Under the pieces are notes generated by a model. That model ran no database searches, had not been told where the DNA came from, and worked only from the letters and a program-made list of their open reading frames with translations. Positions 20,500 to 31,497 of a stretch of DNA of 64,000 bases are shown here, piece by piece. Where the stretch lies: assembly GCF_036323735.1 (NCBI RefSeq), contig NW_026947409.1, forward strand, positions 482,810 to 546,809, read 5' to 3'. Source of the stretch: Rattus norvegicus. Taxonomy: Eukaryota; Chordata; Mammalia; Rodentia; Muridae. The translations under genes were made by a program, and so were the position numbers. How positions within the stretch are numbered: position 1 is the first letter of the stretch; the number at the start of each line of letters is the position of its first letter.

Positions 20500-21010
20500 C
20501 AGCACCCACTCGATTTTTAGCAAAAGTAATTAACCTGTTTGTCATGCAGGGCCAAAAACTAAAGTCAAGAAAATTACTAGTAATGGCCCAGATATAGCAG
20601 AGAGTAGGGTAGTCATCAAGGGAGACCGAGTGAACCAAGACTCAAACCAACCTTGCTGAGCGTCTCTATCTTTTTGTAGGAGTCAAGCCTATTAACTAGT
20701 TTCTTTAACACACATGGACCTATAATCAGAAGCAGAAACAAAACTAAGAAGGGTCACATAAGGGAAGATATCAGAGTAGTCATCCAAGGAGATCTACTAA
20801 ACTCCCTCTCGAACCATCCCTGATGTGTTTCTTTGTCTTTTGTCTAACCTTTTTCTAAGTTTATTCATGGAGTCTTTAATTATTCCTGAATGGTCTGTAT
20901 AGAAGCAACATTTTTCTTTTAGTGTAGCACACAGACTCCTTCTTTAAGTAATATCAAGTCTAATCTCCTATTTTGAAGGACTACCTCTGAGAGGGAGGTT
21001 AGGTATTCTT
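20500..21010 (-). pseudogene. env: env transmembrane-subunit relic with duplicated membrane segment
   Basis: On the minus strand, about 20950-20905 one frame gives a CX6CC motif (C-ATLKEK-CC), the disulfide motif of gammaretroviral transmembrane subunits. Downstream come two similar blocks: about 20821-20690 and about 20652-20520. Each has a W-F-E entry, an R-S-P-x-M-T-T-L block, a hydrophobic span and a G-P-C exit. The second continues to the cytoplasmic tail (NRLITFAKNR..., ending EIW at 20426). The first block holds a stop. Surface-subunit sequence was not recognised. Confidence 0.7.
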
Positions 21011-21896
21011 GGAGGTCAGCTAAAAAGTCTTTTACTCTTTTTATATCTGAGTCAATGGCAGTTCTGAATTCTCTATAAGCCTTGTATTGTAGGGCAACAG
21101 CAGATGTCTTTTTGCTGCCCTTGCAGCACCTAGTTAGTCTTAAATAATTCTCAACTCTTTTTGTCTTATTAAGTCTTTAGCATCAGGATTCTAATGTGGA
21201 CACTATCTAAACCTATACACCAAGGTCATGACTAGCTTTCAGAACTTCTAAACTTATATAGACTGTGATCCCTGAGGCACAGTCCCAAGAAGTCTTAGAA
21301 GTATTAACATATGTAATATTACATCACTTGTAATAGAAATTAAGCCTATTCCCACACCTATCCCGATGGAACCCAGGGCAAACAAGCTGAGTGTCCCTCT
21401 AGGTCCCAGCTCTCAGCCCCAACAGCTTGTACGCGGCTGGTGAGGGCTGAGAATTGACAGCTGTCTGGGCGTCAGCAGCACCAGGTATGGTCCTTTTCAG
21501 TGAGGCTCGAATATCTGGGTTTGGTACCATCATATATAGCCGAGTCTCTGATCTGGAACTGATGAGATCTCTCGGGGGTCCCCTGGGCATAGGCTGTTGT
21601 CAGCTGTGAGCAGATTTCTTTCTGTATCACCTGTAGGTCTTTTGCCTGGCATATAAATCATTATTACCATGACATGTTGTTTCAATAACATCATCAAATA
21701 TAGTCAGAGGAGCTGAGCCCCCCATATAAGATCTCAAAGGGGATAAGGCTGGATCTGGAAGGGATATTTCTTGCTCTGAAGAGAGCAAGAGGGAAGGAGT
21801 ACCACCTAGTCTGTGCCAGTCTCCATGGTCAATTTGATAAGGGTCTCTTTTAGAGTTTTATTTATTTATTCTATCTGTCTTGAACTTTGAGGTCTG

Positions 21897-22160
21897 TCAA
21901 TATAATGTAATTTCTAATAGACCTCTAAATACTTGGCCACACCCTGGCTTACCTTGGCAATGAAAGTAGGGCCGTTGTCCGACCAGATTACCTTGGGCAT
22001 TCCAAATCAGAGGAAGATTTCTTCCAGTATCTTCTTGATGATTGTAGAGGCCGTCTCTTGTTTGGTGAGGAAAGTTTCTGTCTATTCCTGAAAAGGTTTC
22101 TACAAGCACTAGGAGATACTCGTGACCATATTTTCTTGGTTTTATCTCAGTGAAGTTCAC
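21897..22160 (-). pseudogene. pol: Integrase core relic of ERV1 pol
   Basis: The frame contains NFTEIKPRKYG and YLLVLVETFSG, clear integrase-core motifs. The first catalytic residue is Asp in the family (DFT) and reads Asn here, so strand transfer would be abolished even without the later frameshifts. The matching N-terminal zinc finger was not resolved. Confidence 0.85.
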
Positions 22161-22455
22161 TTTGACTTCAACTCTAAACTCTCTAGGTCTCTTTGTCTTA
22201 TTTGTTTGTTAAGCATTTACTTATTGACATCTCTTATATTTTTATTGCCTCTCTGGCTAGAATCTTAAAGTCTATTATATATAACTTAACTAATTGGACA
22301 AGATTCTTACCTAGGTGAGTACACTTTTGTATTTGGCAAAGTGAGTTTTTCTTTGTTCTCTGGGAAGTATAGTTTTCCCCTAAAGTGTATCGTTGTCCTT
22401 TTATCTTTTAAACATTTTGGGCCTTTTCTAACTGAGGCCATCCCTTATTCCGATC

Positions 22456-22990
22456 CTAGTTCTCAGTGGCTCTCTCTTGTAGGCCTGTATCCAGGGTAGG
22501 CTCTTGTATAGCCATTTCTCGAGCCAGTTTATCTGTTTTGTTACTGCCCCATGACACTGAATCTCTTCCTTTTTGATGTTTTGGGCAATGAATAATACTC
22601 ACAGTTGTTGGCTTCACCAGGGCATCCAAGTGATGGTAAAGGCATCTGGAGCACTGATGTGCTGGGGTTTGGGGTTCAGCCATCCCAGATGACATTGTGT
22701 TGTCTACCATGGCAGCACCCACTATCTCTGACTTTCATGAAGAGAACTGTTCCTGTCCGTAGACAAGGTAGCCTCGGCTTTCAGCAGGGGTCAATCATCC
22801 AGTAGCAGAGGTCTTTTCTCTTCCCATGGGCTTCGGTCAGTGCTTGACACTCGTGCTGTGGTGGCTCCAGGTCCGGATTGGGCAGAAAGGTGACCAGATC
22901 GCACCCAACAGGTGGAGAATCTAGTCCATGGCAGCTGTCCAGTCGTCCCATCCTCTGGGACATTTTATTTAAAGGCAAAACATCAGCCAC
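22456..22990 (-). pseudogene. pol: RNase H relic of ERV1 pol
   Basis: Two minus-strand frames. 22781-22990 contains LPNPDLEPPQHEC and TEAHGKRKDL, the RT-RNase H connection. 22456-22722 contains VSIIHCPKHQKG and DKLAREMA, the C-terminal end of the RNase H domain. RNase H removes the RNA strand of the hybrid during reverse transcription. The frames are offset and broken. Confidence 0.8.
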
Positions 22991-23384
22991 TCTAATGTGT
23001 TTAAGTTTAAGTCCTGGATTGGGTGATTATTGTCAGAGGCCAGCTGGCAGGAATGCTGTGTTCTAGGCAGAACATCTCTAAGCCACACATCTCCCAGCAT
23101 CAGGTACTGGTGCACTGAGATAGGTCTTAAGCTCCACATACACAGTCTGTAGATATGCATACACATGGCCCCACCCAGCCATTTCAGCCCATGTAAGCCA
23201 TTTTGGAGAGCAAATTTCTCATGAGCAAGGGATGGGGGTAGTCATGGATGACCATGAACTAGTGGGTTACCGGGCCCATGCCAAGGTCCACTGTTCTTTG
23301 GGAAGTCTATAAATATTGTTTGTTGTCAGTAGGCACTGTACCCAAGGTCTTTGTATACTGGCTCAGTGGGGCATAGGAGCACAG
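22991..23384 (-). pseudogene. pol: Collapsed pol segment; reverse transcriptase mostly deleted
   Basis: Only about 400 bp separate the protease active site from the RNase H N-terminal region. Gammaretroviruses normally carry well over 1.5 kb of protease remainder and RT there. No YVDD/YADD-type box was found. The provirus therefore lacks its polymerase core. Confidence 0.6.
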
Positions 23385-23445
23385 AGTGTTGGGTTCCTGT
23401 ATCCACAAAACAACTGGATGGGCTTCTTCTCTATCTCTCTGTATA
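23385..23445 (-). pseudogene. pol: Retroviral protease active-site relic
   Basis: One minus-strand frame reads FVDTGTQHSVL: the D-T-G catalytic triplet of retroviral aspartic proteases with the following hydrophobic block. It lies just after the nucleocapsid. The flanking frame is broken, so it is not functional. Confidence 0.82.
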
Positions 23446-23469
23446 GCCAGCACTCTAGGACCAAGAGGC

Positions 23470-23556
23470 TCTCTAGTGGCCCCTCTTGTTCTTCTTGGGG
23501 CAGTCCTGACCCAGTATCCTTTTCTTTGTAATAAGCACAATGATTTTTAGCCAAGA
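23470..23556 (-). pseudogene. gag: gag nucleocapsid zinc-knuckle relic
   Basis: Minus-strand frames give CAYYKEKDTG and, one frame over, YKEKGYW, recognisable as the single CCHC zinc knuckle of gammaretroviral nucleocapsid (usually CAYCKEKGHW). The second Cys has become Tyr and a frameshift follows, so zinc binding would be lost. Located directly before the protease relic, the normal gag-pro order. Confidence 0.8.
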
Positions 23557-24924
23557 ATTCAGTTCTGTTACCAGGTACTATCTTCTTAGGTTTTCTAACT
23601 ACTGTGGCAAGTATATGTTCCTCTCTTGTCTTTTATCTCTCTTTTCTTTTTACCCACTTTCTTTCGTTTTTTTTTTTGTCTCTCTGTTTAACCTTACTTT
23701 CTCTGTAACTTATACTAACTCTCAGCAACTTAAAATAACTCTCTCAGTGACTTAGCTTAACCCTTCAAGTTTCTGTAACTTTCTCTTTATGCCTTTTTCT
23801 TATCTTAGCCAGATTGGTGGGGTATTTTTTATCCCCTTGTAGATACACCCTTGGAGTCTGGTGGCAGACCTGGAGCACTCCCTACCTTCAGGCGTCTGAA
23901 GATAGCAGGCAGAAGTGTGGGCCTTCCAGCCGTGTCTGGAACATTTTTCTCTGGTCTCTAATAGGATTGTGTCTTTCCTTGGTGCTAAAGAAGACCTGTA
24001 ACAGTTACTAACAAGAATCTCAAATGGGATGGTGAGAAAACAAGAGAATCTTTAGAATAGAGGTTCACTGAAGAGGGCAAATAGCATTTAGTCACACAGC
24101 TAAGCTAGGAGGCTTTCTTGGGACAAACAGGCCTTGTGTCTGTGAAACAGAAAAGTGAGCAGAGGGGCAGCCTATTTGTTACCAGCTGTCTCTCTGGACA
24201 TAAATTTGCCCTCAAGGAATATCTCTCTTCAGTGTGAGCTTGGTGGCTTTGATTCTCAAGAGAACCAGCATCCAAATGACACTAGGCTTCTAGTAACAAC
24301 TAATAACAACAGGATGGAGAGATGGTTAGAACCTGGGTGCTAGATACTAAGCAGCTGACAAAAGAATTGTTACCAGTTCACCTGGGGCTTCATGTCTCTT
24401 CTATCTAAAAAAGAAGTTGTTAATACTATAGTACCAACCTTAAATAAAAAAAAATCTATATCTCTTTCTATGTCTCTGAATACCAGGACTGCAGTAGTAG
24501 TACTTCACCAAGCTGTCTCACTTGGTTAAAGGCCCATGGAAAAGAAAACATTAAAATTTGACTGGGAAAACAAAGTTTTTCACAGTTTGATTTTTTGAAA
24601 CTATTTTAGGGACTTCTCTGACCTCCAACCTGGGGCATCTCTCCTTAGGGGAGGAGGCTCAAGAGAAAAGCTAAAACTCCTGGCAGAAAACAATTTCTCT
24701 CAAACAAATTAATTTTAACTTTTAACTTAAGCACCAAGAGGATCAAGTAAAATCATTGATGAAAGAGCAAACAGTTTCATGATTTCAAACACAGTCGTCA
24801 GTCCAAGTTTTCAAACACAGTCGTCAGTCCAAATTAGAAAACAAAACAAAAGCCAAAAAGATTCTAGACAATAGCACAGAAAATAAACCAGACAAACAAG
24901 ACCAAGACAAAGCATCCTAAAACC

Positions 24925-25110
24925 AATTTCCACAGATGCCTGGTACCTTTAGTACCTCGTCCAAACTGCAGCTTAACCTTAGCTGCTTCTGGGATGAGAC
25001 GGACCATCTCATTTTACCTCCCAACAGAATTCCAGAGTGTCCTCTTGTCCTAAAATCCGTCCAATGGTCCACCATAAAAAAGGGGTTATCAAAGTCTGCC
25101 CCATGGCAAA
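24925..25110 (-). pseudogene. gag: gag matrix relic of ERV1 provirus
   Basis: The minus-strand frame (24917-25183) contains VDHWTDF, matching the N-terminal matrix motif of gammaretroviral Gag, followed by a basic stretch and a Trp-containing segment in the expected order. Matrix targets Gag to the plasma membrane. It lies about 600 bp after the PBS, as expected. No complete gag frame remains between here and the nucleocapsid relic at about 23480, and capsid motifs were not resolved. Confidence 0.65.
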
Positions 25111-25683
25111 GAAAAAGAACACCAAACACATAAACAGAATACAGACAACAGACACTAATAAGTCCAATCACACTTGTCCGCACCTATACTTAAATAAGCA
25201 GCTGAATGTGACCTTCATAAAAATGGGATTTTTTTGTCCGCTCCCATCTAGGTAAAAGGAGCACTCCGACTCCTCTGTTCCAGAAAACCACAATCAGGTC
25301 CTCATGACTGCCCACAGCCAGGCTCTCTCAACTGTCCTCCACCCATGAAACGTCTTCCAGGGGCCGCACCTTGCGGACCCAGGGGCATCCCGCACTTGCA
25401 CAGCCAGAAGATAGTTACAGATCACTAAAGCAGCTGCACAAAGTCGGATTCTACTTCCACTCTCAAGCACTGACCGGAGTAAGATTCCACTTTACTCTCT
25501 AAGCGCCGTCTCTAAGAGTGAGATTCCCGATCAGTACCAACACGCACATGTGCACACATAAACATGGCGGAACCAAAACAGACAAACACAGACTGACCAA
25601 TGCAGCACCGCTCACACAGAAACACTCAGACAAAAATCCAACTCACCTCCAAGGGGTCTTCGGAGTCTGAGGTGGACGAAAAG

Positions 25684-25701
25684 ATCCCAGACGAGCCCCC
25701 A
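25684..25701 (-). promoter_or_regulatory. Primer-binding site, Pro-tRNA type
   Basis: Minus strand TGGGGGCTCGTCTGGGAT, two bases after the LTR end. It differs at one position from the canonical tRNA-Pro site TGGGGGCTCGTCCGGGAT of murine gammaretroviruses. Confidence 0.93.
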
Positions 25702-25703
25702 AA

Positions 25704-25739
25704 TAAAAGATGCTACGCAGAGAGACTCTTATTCAAGCA

Positions 25740-25780
<41 letters not shown>

Positions 25781-26223
25781 GTAATAAGCAAAGGCGAGGT
25801 TTATTATGGAGACCTACTATAGAGAACTCTGGGCCGACATGTATCCTGCGTAAGAGACAGAGGTGTTGACCCAGAAATTTAAAAGTGAGGGGTTTATATA
25901 GGGAAAGCTAGGGGCTTTGGCGTGGTTACACACAATTGGCTAATTTTTGCCGTGGCTATAAGTGATTGGCTCTTTCAAACAGACAACACAGCAGAAGAGT
26001 ACGTGCTGACTGGGGCGTAGAGGATTTTAGAAGCTAGGGGCTTATCAGGGTTTGAAAGAGGTCTGGTTAAGGTGTGACTCTGAATAAGCTGGGGGAGGTG
26101 CCCTTCTGTTTCTTAGTGGCCCGTCAGTCTTGGCCATAGGTCAGGCCCCACCATGTCTGGATTTTGAAACTTATTCTTTTTATTTTATATTTTAAACCTT
26201 AAATCTGTATAATTTTCTTTTCT
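25704..26223 (-). repeat. 5' LTR of ERV1 provirus
   Basis: About 520 bp. Minus-strand TATA ctatataaacc (25891-25901) and AATAAA (25800-25805). The 3' terminus reads TA instead of CA. Compared with the 3' LTR, a segment of about 45 bp in U5 has been replaced by an (AAT)n array at 25739-25780. Confidence 0.88.
25739..25780. repeat. (AAT)n microsatellite inside ERV1 5' LTR
   Basis: Fourteen ATA/AAT units between sequences that flank, in the 3' LTR, a non-repetitive segment of about 45 bp. The poly-Ile frame at 25600-25869 is a translation of it. Confidence 0.97.
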
Positions 26224-26402
26224 CTCCCCTTTTCGCACTTTCTCCATCTCCTCCTTTTCTCTGCCTGTACTCCGATCTCAACTCCCCTTCCCATGCCCCT
26301 AAATAAACTTTATTCTATACTAGTCCCCATCTAATGACTGGTGTCTGGATGTGCAGGGGAGGATGCCTCACCATGGGCCGGCTGAGGTATCCCCTCCAGT
26401 AC
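26224..26402 (+). mobile_element. 3' part of older LTR, with poly(A) signal
   Basis: Pyrimidine-rich sequence, then cccatgcccctaaataaact containing AATAAA, then gggccggctgaggtatcc and a cctccagtaca end. It looks like the R-U5 part of a plus-strand LTR whose U3/TATA part lies at 19500-19790. Family not named. Confidence 0.5.
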
Positions 26403-27095
26403 ACTCTTTAAATCATAAATTTGGCTTTTTTGACCAAGCCAGGTCAGTCATTCAACAGGTTCTCCAGGACAGGAGTGAGGATTACAAAGGAAAAGACAAG
26501 TAGGCAACATTTAATATTACATTCTGAGGCTGAAGTAGCTTTAATTTTCTCAGTCTGCTTTTATGTCACTTTAATTACATGCAGAATGATCACATCAATT
26601 CTGAGTCAAGGTGATAAACAAAATCCTGTAAACCCTTTTTGGGGACTAATCAGGATGACTAATACAAAAGGACTGCCATACAAGCTTCAGCTGACCCTGC
26701 TCTGAGCTTTGCATTAACTCAAATGTAAATGTTCTTAATCAGGGTCTATTTTCTTAGTTCAAACCCAAAGAAAGATTTCTGCCCCAGGATTTTTCTTTTG
26801 TTCTGATAATGTGAGATTCCTGCTAAGTGTCTAGAAGCAAGTAGCAACAGTAAGGTACTCTACACTTTTTATAAAACACATCAATTCTAACAGTTGGAAC
26901 TGTGCTGTATGGAAAGTTAGAGAAGCTTGAGTGATGCAAGCAGGAAACAAAACATTGTCATACTTCAGTGAAACCTCACTCTCCAGTACTGAGGAGGACC
27001 TGAGCTACAGTGTCCATAGCAGTAATTTCTCAATGATAGGGAGACACTTTATCATTGGTTATCTCCTTATTTTAAACTGTCATGTTTTTTTTTTC
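26403..27095. other. Intergenic, nothing recognised
   Basis: No repeat or coding motif identified. The 94-residue frame at 26421-26705 has no recognisable domain. Confidence 0.45.
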
Positions 27096-27097
27096 AG

Positions 27098-27326
27098 GAT
27101 ATGCACATGATATTTATTTATTTGATTGTCAGTTTTTATGTATTTAATGTGTGTGGGTATTTTGTCTGCATTATGTGGTGTCCACATGAATGCCTGATGC
27201 TTAGAAAGCCAAAGAAGGTGTCAGAGCATTTTGGTTGTGAGTTCACAGTTACTTGTTAGAATTGAACTAGGGTCCTTTGTGAGAACAGCCAATGCTCTGA
27301 ACCACTGAGCCAATCTCCCTGGTTAA
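27098..27326 (-). mobile_element. B3 SINE, minus strand
   Basis: Complement of B3: an AT-rich tail on the left, gatgcttagaaagccaaaga, gttgtgagttcacagttact, attgaactagggtccttt, and cactgagccaatctccct at the right end. Diverged. Confidence 0.8.
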
Positions 27327-28344
27327 GCCATCCATAAATAGGAGTTGGAAGTGCCATTTCCACATCTAGATACTAGGATAAAGAGTTCCACCAATATATC
27401 CCTTGTATGTGTGTCCAGAACCTTCCAGGGGTATCTGAAAAGATCTTCCCAGTTCAGGCCCAATACCTCTGAGACTTTCGCATGGTAACCCCAGATTTAG
27501 TCACCTTGATGTTGGCCTGAGCCATTCAAAATGAAAGCAGTAAAACGTTCTTAAGAAGCCATGGCTTTTTGTTTAGCTTTTGGTTATTAGCATCTTTGAT
27601 GAAAAGCTGGATTATAGGAAAAAGTTTTTGAACATGAATTTGGGATCATAGAATTCACATCCAACAAACTGGCCTCAGAGCTGGAGAGTGGAGACTCAGA
27701 AGGTTTTTGAGAACTGTCCAAAGCTACATCTCCTTTCCCCTTGCAACTGCAAGAGCAGGAGAGACCATTTTCTGAGTTGTACTGTTTTGTATTGCACTGG
27801 GCTTGGTAATGAGAAAGCGCAATGCGTCCCTTTGTAGCCTCAGAATCCAGGCTCTCCTATGTCAGTTACCCAAGTTTCAGGAGGGCACATGTGCACTGCC
27901 ACAGTTCTAGCAGGAAATTGAAGACTTCTGTATTCTGTTGTCTTCCTCATGGGCTGAGGCTCCATGTCAATAGCATCTTTCAAGGCTGTTCCTCTGCAGC
28001 TCCGAAACCTTTCTTTTTTTTTTAAATGTAAAGCAAGATTATTTTGCCTATTAAGTAGAGTTCTTAAACTACCACTACTTGGTAAACAATGTGAATTTGT
28101 ATAAGTCATCTTAAAAGCCTGAGGTTTGCTTTCACTGTTCTTGTTTATTAATGAGTTGTTAAAAAGATGCAGCCTATTCTAACAGGATAAATATTTTTTT
28201 TAACAATTTCATGTTGAGTTAATGAAGGCTCACAAATGAGCAATAATCCTCAATGAGGAAAACAAAAAGCTGTTGTCTACAAGGGACAGTGCACACACAC
28301 AAACAAAAAGAACTGTCTAAAAATAATTAACTTATCTCGAACAC

Positions 28345-29207
28345 ATGGGCACTGGAGAAAATTTCCTGAACAAAACACCAGTGGCTTATGCTCTAAGATC
28401 AAGAAGTGACAAATGGGACCTCATAAAACTGCAAAGCTTCTGTAAGGCAAAGGACACTGTGGTTAGGACAAAACGGCAACCAACAGATTGGGAAAAGATC
28501 TTTACCAATCCTACAACAGATAGAGTCCTTATATCCAAAAGATACAAAGAACTGAAGAAGTTAGACTGCATGGAGACAAATAACCCTATTAAAAAATGGG
28601 GTTCAGTGCTAAAGAAAGAATTCACAGCTGAGGAATGCCAATTGGCTGAGAAACACCTAAAGAAATGTTCAACATATTTAGTCATAAGGGAATTGCAAAT
28701 CTAAACAACCCTGAGATTTCACCTCACATCAGTGAGAAGGGCTAAGTTCAAAAACGCAGGTGACAGCAGATGCTGGCGAGGATGTGGAGAAAGAGGAACA
28801 CTCCTCCATTGTGGTGGGATTTCAGACTGGTACAACCATTCTGGAAATCAGTCTGGAGGTTCCTCAGAAAATCTGACCTTGAACTGCATTAGGATCCAGC
28901 TATACCGCTCTTGGGCATATACCAAAAAGATGCCCCAACATATAAAAGAGACACGTGCTCCACTATGTTCATCGCATCCTTATTTATAATAGACAGAAAC
29001 TGGAAAGAACCCAGATGCCCTTCAACAGAGGAATGGATACAGAAAATGTGGTACATCTACACAATGGAATATTTCTCAGCTATCAAAAAGAATGATTTCA
29101 TGAAATTCGTAGGAAAATTGTTGGAACTGGAAAATATCATCCTGAGTGAGCTAACCCAATCACAGAAAGACATACATGGTATGCACTCATTGACAAGTGG
29201 CTATTAG
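28345..29207 (+). pseudogene. L1 ORF2 C-terminal relic
   Basis: The first open piece (28345-28704) contains KWDLIKLQSFCKAKDTV and KRQPTDWEKIF, and the last (28911-29207) contains EEWIQKMWYIYTMEYFSAIK and ends HSLTSGY. Both match the ORF2 C-terminal, cysteine-rich part needed for retrotransposition. One or more frameshifts lie between about 28700 and 28910. The segment covers less than a quarter of ORF2. Confidence 0.9.
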
Positions 29208-29781
29208 CCCAAATGCTTGAATAACCCTAGATGCCTAGAACAAACGAAACTCAAGACGGATGATCAAAATGTGAATGCTTCACTCCTTCTTTAAATGAGG
29301 AAAAAGAATACTCTTGGCAGGGAAGGGAGAGGCAAAGATTAAAACAGAGACTGAAGGAACACCCATTCAGAGCCTGCCCCACATTTGGCCCATACATATA
29401 CAGCCACCCTATTAGACAAGATGGATGAAGCAAAGAAGTGCAGACCGACAGGAGCCGGATGTAGATCGCTCCTGAGAGACACAGCCAGAATACAGCAAAT
29501 ACAGAGGCGAATGTCAGCAGCAAACCACTGAACTGAGAACAGGTCCCCCGTTGAAGGAATCAGAGAAAGAACTGGAAGAGCTTGAAAGGGCTCGAGACCC
29601 CAAAAGTACAACAATGCCAAGCAACCAGAGCTTCCAGGGACTAAGCCACTACCTAAAGACTATACATGGACTGACCCTGGACTCTGAACCCATAGGTAGC
29701 AATGAATATCCTAGTAAGAGCACCAGTGGAAGGGGAAGCCCTGGGTCCTGCTAAGACTGAACCCCCAGTGAACTAGTCTAT

Positions 29782-29850
29782 GGGGGGAGGGAGGCAATTG
29801 GGGGAGGGTTGGGAGGGGAACACCCATAAGGAAGGGGAGGGGGGAGGGGG
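29782..29850 (+). other. G-rich polypurine tract of L1 3' UTR (quadruplex-forming pattern)
   Basis: Runs of GGG or longer occur at least seven times: 29782-29818 (ggggggagggagg, gggggagggttgggagggg) and 29833-29850 (ggggaggggggaggggg). The spacing meets the G3+N1-7 quadruplex pattern. A conserved feature of rodent L1 3' UTRs. Confidence 0.8.
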
Positions 29851-30288
29851 ATGTTTGCCCTGAAACCGGGAAAGGGAATAACACTCGAAATGTATATAAG
29901 AAATACTCAAGTTAATAAAAAAAAAGAAAGATTAATCATGATAATATTTATTTGACCTCTTTTGTTACATTAAAAAAGAAACATATTTGAAATAAGTTAT
30001 TTGCTGTCATTAATTTTTGGAGACAAAAGAATTCAGCTAGCAGCCAATCTCTGTTCAAAGATTCATATTTCATTCATGAGCACATTTGAAACAACTCCAA
30101 GTGTTTTCTTGGAAATTTGGATTGAAAAATGTGGTTATTATTTTAATTAGGTTCTCATTTCCTTAAGATTTCTTTGCTTTGGAAAGAAAGGTATTTGGGA
30201 AATATAGGAGCAGAAAGATGTAACACTATTGATTCTAGCAAATTTTAAGGAGAGAGTATTTCATTAGATTGTATGGCATTTGTAGCTT

Positions 30289-30370
30289 ATTTTTTTCAGA
30301 GCTGAAGACTGAAACCAGGTCTTGTGCTTGCTAAGCAAGCAGTCTACCACTGAGCTAAATCCCCAACTCC
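30289..30370 (-). mobile_element. ID SINE, diverged, minus strand
   Basis: Complement of ID: ttttttcagagctgaagact, accaggtcttgtgcttgct, and ctgagctaaatccccaac at the right end. More substitutions than the other ID copies, so probably older. Confidence 0.92.
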
Positions 30371-31331
30371 AACTTCTGACGTTTGTAATTCACATAATAT
30401 CCTAGTGGAATTAGAACCTTACTGTTCACATACATAATAGGGATTGTTGGCAGGTGAGTGTGGGGGAATTACATGTCATGTTTCCTCAGACTTCTTAGGT
30501 TGAGGTAGGATTAGCTATTACATTTTTGAAGGAGACCCTATGTAGAGCTCACTCATATCCATGTTATTGGTGCCCAGTTCTTGTCTGGGTATCTTTGTGC
30601 ACTCTGAAGGCTGATGCTCTCAGAGAGGTTTTCTCGGCTCCAGTCTGGACCTCTGCAGAAGTAGCTGCTTTATTATTCTGAATAAGCACACATAGTCCTT
30701 AAGTGCTGCTTCTCTGGGGTTCAGCCAGTTGCTCCTCTTTTACTGCCCTGAATAATAGACTTCTCATCCACATTTTAATCTGCTTATACTATAATAAAAA
30801 TGGTAATTTTGGCTTTTAATTTTCTAGGTAAATTTTTGTTCTATTAACGTTAAAAGATATATGTGGTATTAGCAAAAAAAAAATCATTTGGATAAATGTT
30901 CTCATTTTTGCCTTACTATTGAAAGTAGCTCAAAACATTATCTCTTTTGGAAGTTATTACACTCTTTTGTAATGCCCTCACATGGGAAGAAACTGATTTA
31001 CAATCTGTCTCAAAAAATTGGCTAAAGACCTGTGGATACCAGGAAACTAAAATATAAATATACTCGGATTTTCCTAATTAGTAATTGCCATTTTTCTGCT
31101 GTTATTATGCTGATTTTTAAAAAAGTATAGTTGTTTTTACATATAAATCATGTATACATAAATTATGTCTCTATATAATATTAACTATAGCTTTGAAAAA
31201 ATTTAAACCTTTATCTTCTTCTTCACTGAAGACTTGTAAAAAGTAACAACTGTGTTGACACCTAAATTTTGTTTTGATTCTTTTCTCTTGTCACATTGAT
31301 TTTCTTAATTGTTCTTATAATAAAAACAGCA

Positions 31332-31497
31332 TTTCAACTGGATAGTGGTGGCACATAACTTTAATTCCCACACTTGGGAGGCAGAGGCACACTGATCTTT
31401 GTGAGTTCTAGGCCTGGTCAGGATAATCAAGGCTATACCGAGAAACCCTGTCTCAAAAAATAAAAACAAAAATAAAAACAAAAAAACAAAAAACAAA
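31332..31497 (+). mobile_element. B1 SINE with A-rich tail
   Basis: atagtggtggcacataactt, cttgggaggcagaggcacac, ggcctggtcaggataatc and gaaaccctgtctcaaaaa, followed by AAAAAC repeats. Confidence 0.93.

Larger units (their letters stand above)
19795..26223 (-). mobile_element. Defective ERV1 (gammaretrovirus-like) provirus
   Basis: Minus strand from 26223: 5' LTR (25704-26223), Pro-type PBS (25684-25701), leader, gag, protease, a large RT deletion, RNase H, integrase, env transmembrane region, polypurine tract (20383-20397), 3' LTR (19862-20382), then a second PBS-like site (19842-19859) and a short leader-like stretch. Gene order and motifs are those of murine-leukaemia-type viruses. Every reading frame is broken, so this is a fossil. 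The two LTRs have diverged by substitutions and one large replacement, so the insertion is not recent. Confidence 0.88.
28335..29929 (+). mobile_element. LINE-1 3' end (ORF2 C-terminus, 3' UTR, poly-A)
   Basis: 5'-truncated rodent L1 on the plus strand. 28345-28704 and 28911-29207 encode the ORF2 C-terminal region in two frames, ending at the usual ...SGY stop (29207). The 3' UTR follows, with its G-rich polypurine tract (29782-29850) and terminal aatactcaagttaataaaa. The A-tail (29916-29929) is intact in outline. No clear target duplication was found, which fits an older insertion. Confidence 0.95.

Noticed and set aside
24780..24835. Short direct repeat (tttcaaacacagtcgtcagtc twice) considered as a CRISPR-like or regulatory array
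   Set aside because: Only two units, 28 bp apart, inside the decayed ERV1 gag region of a mammalian genome. A small tandem duplication is the simplest reading.
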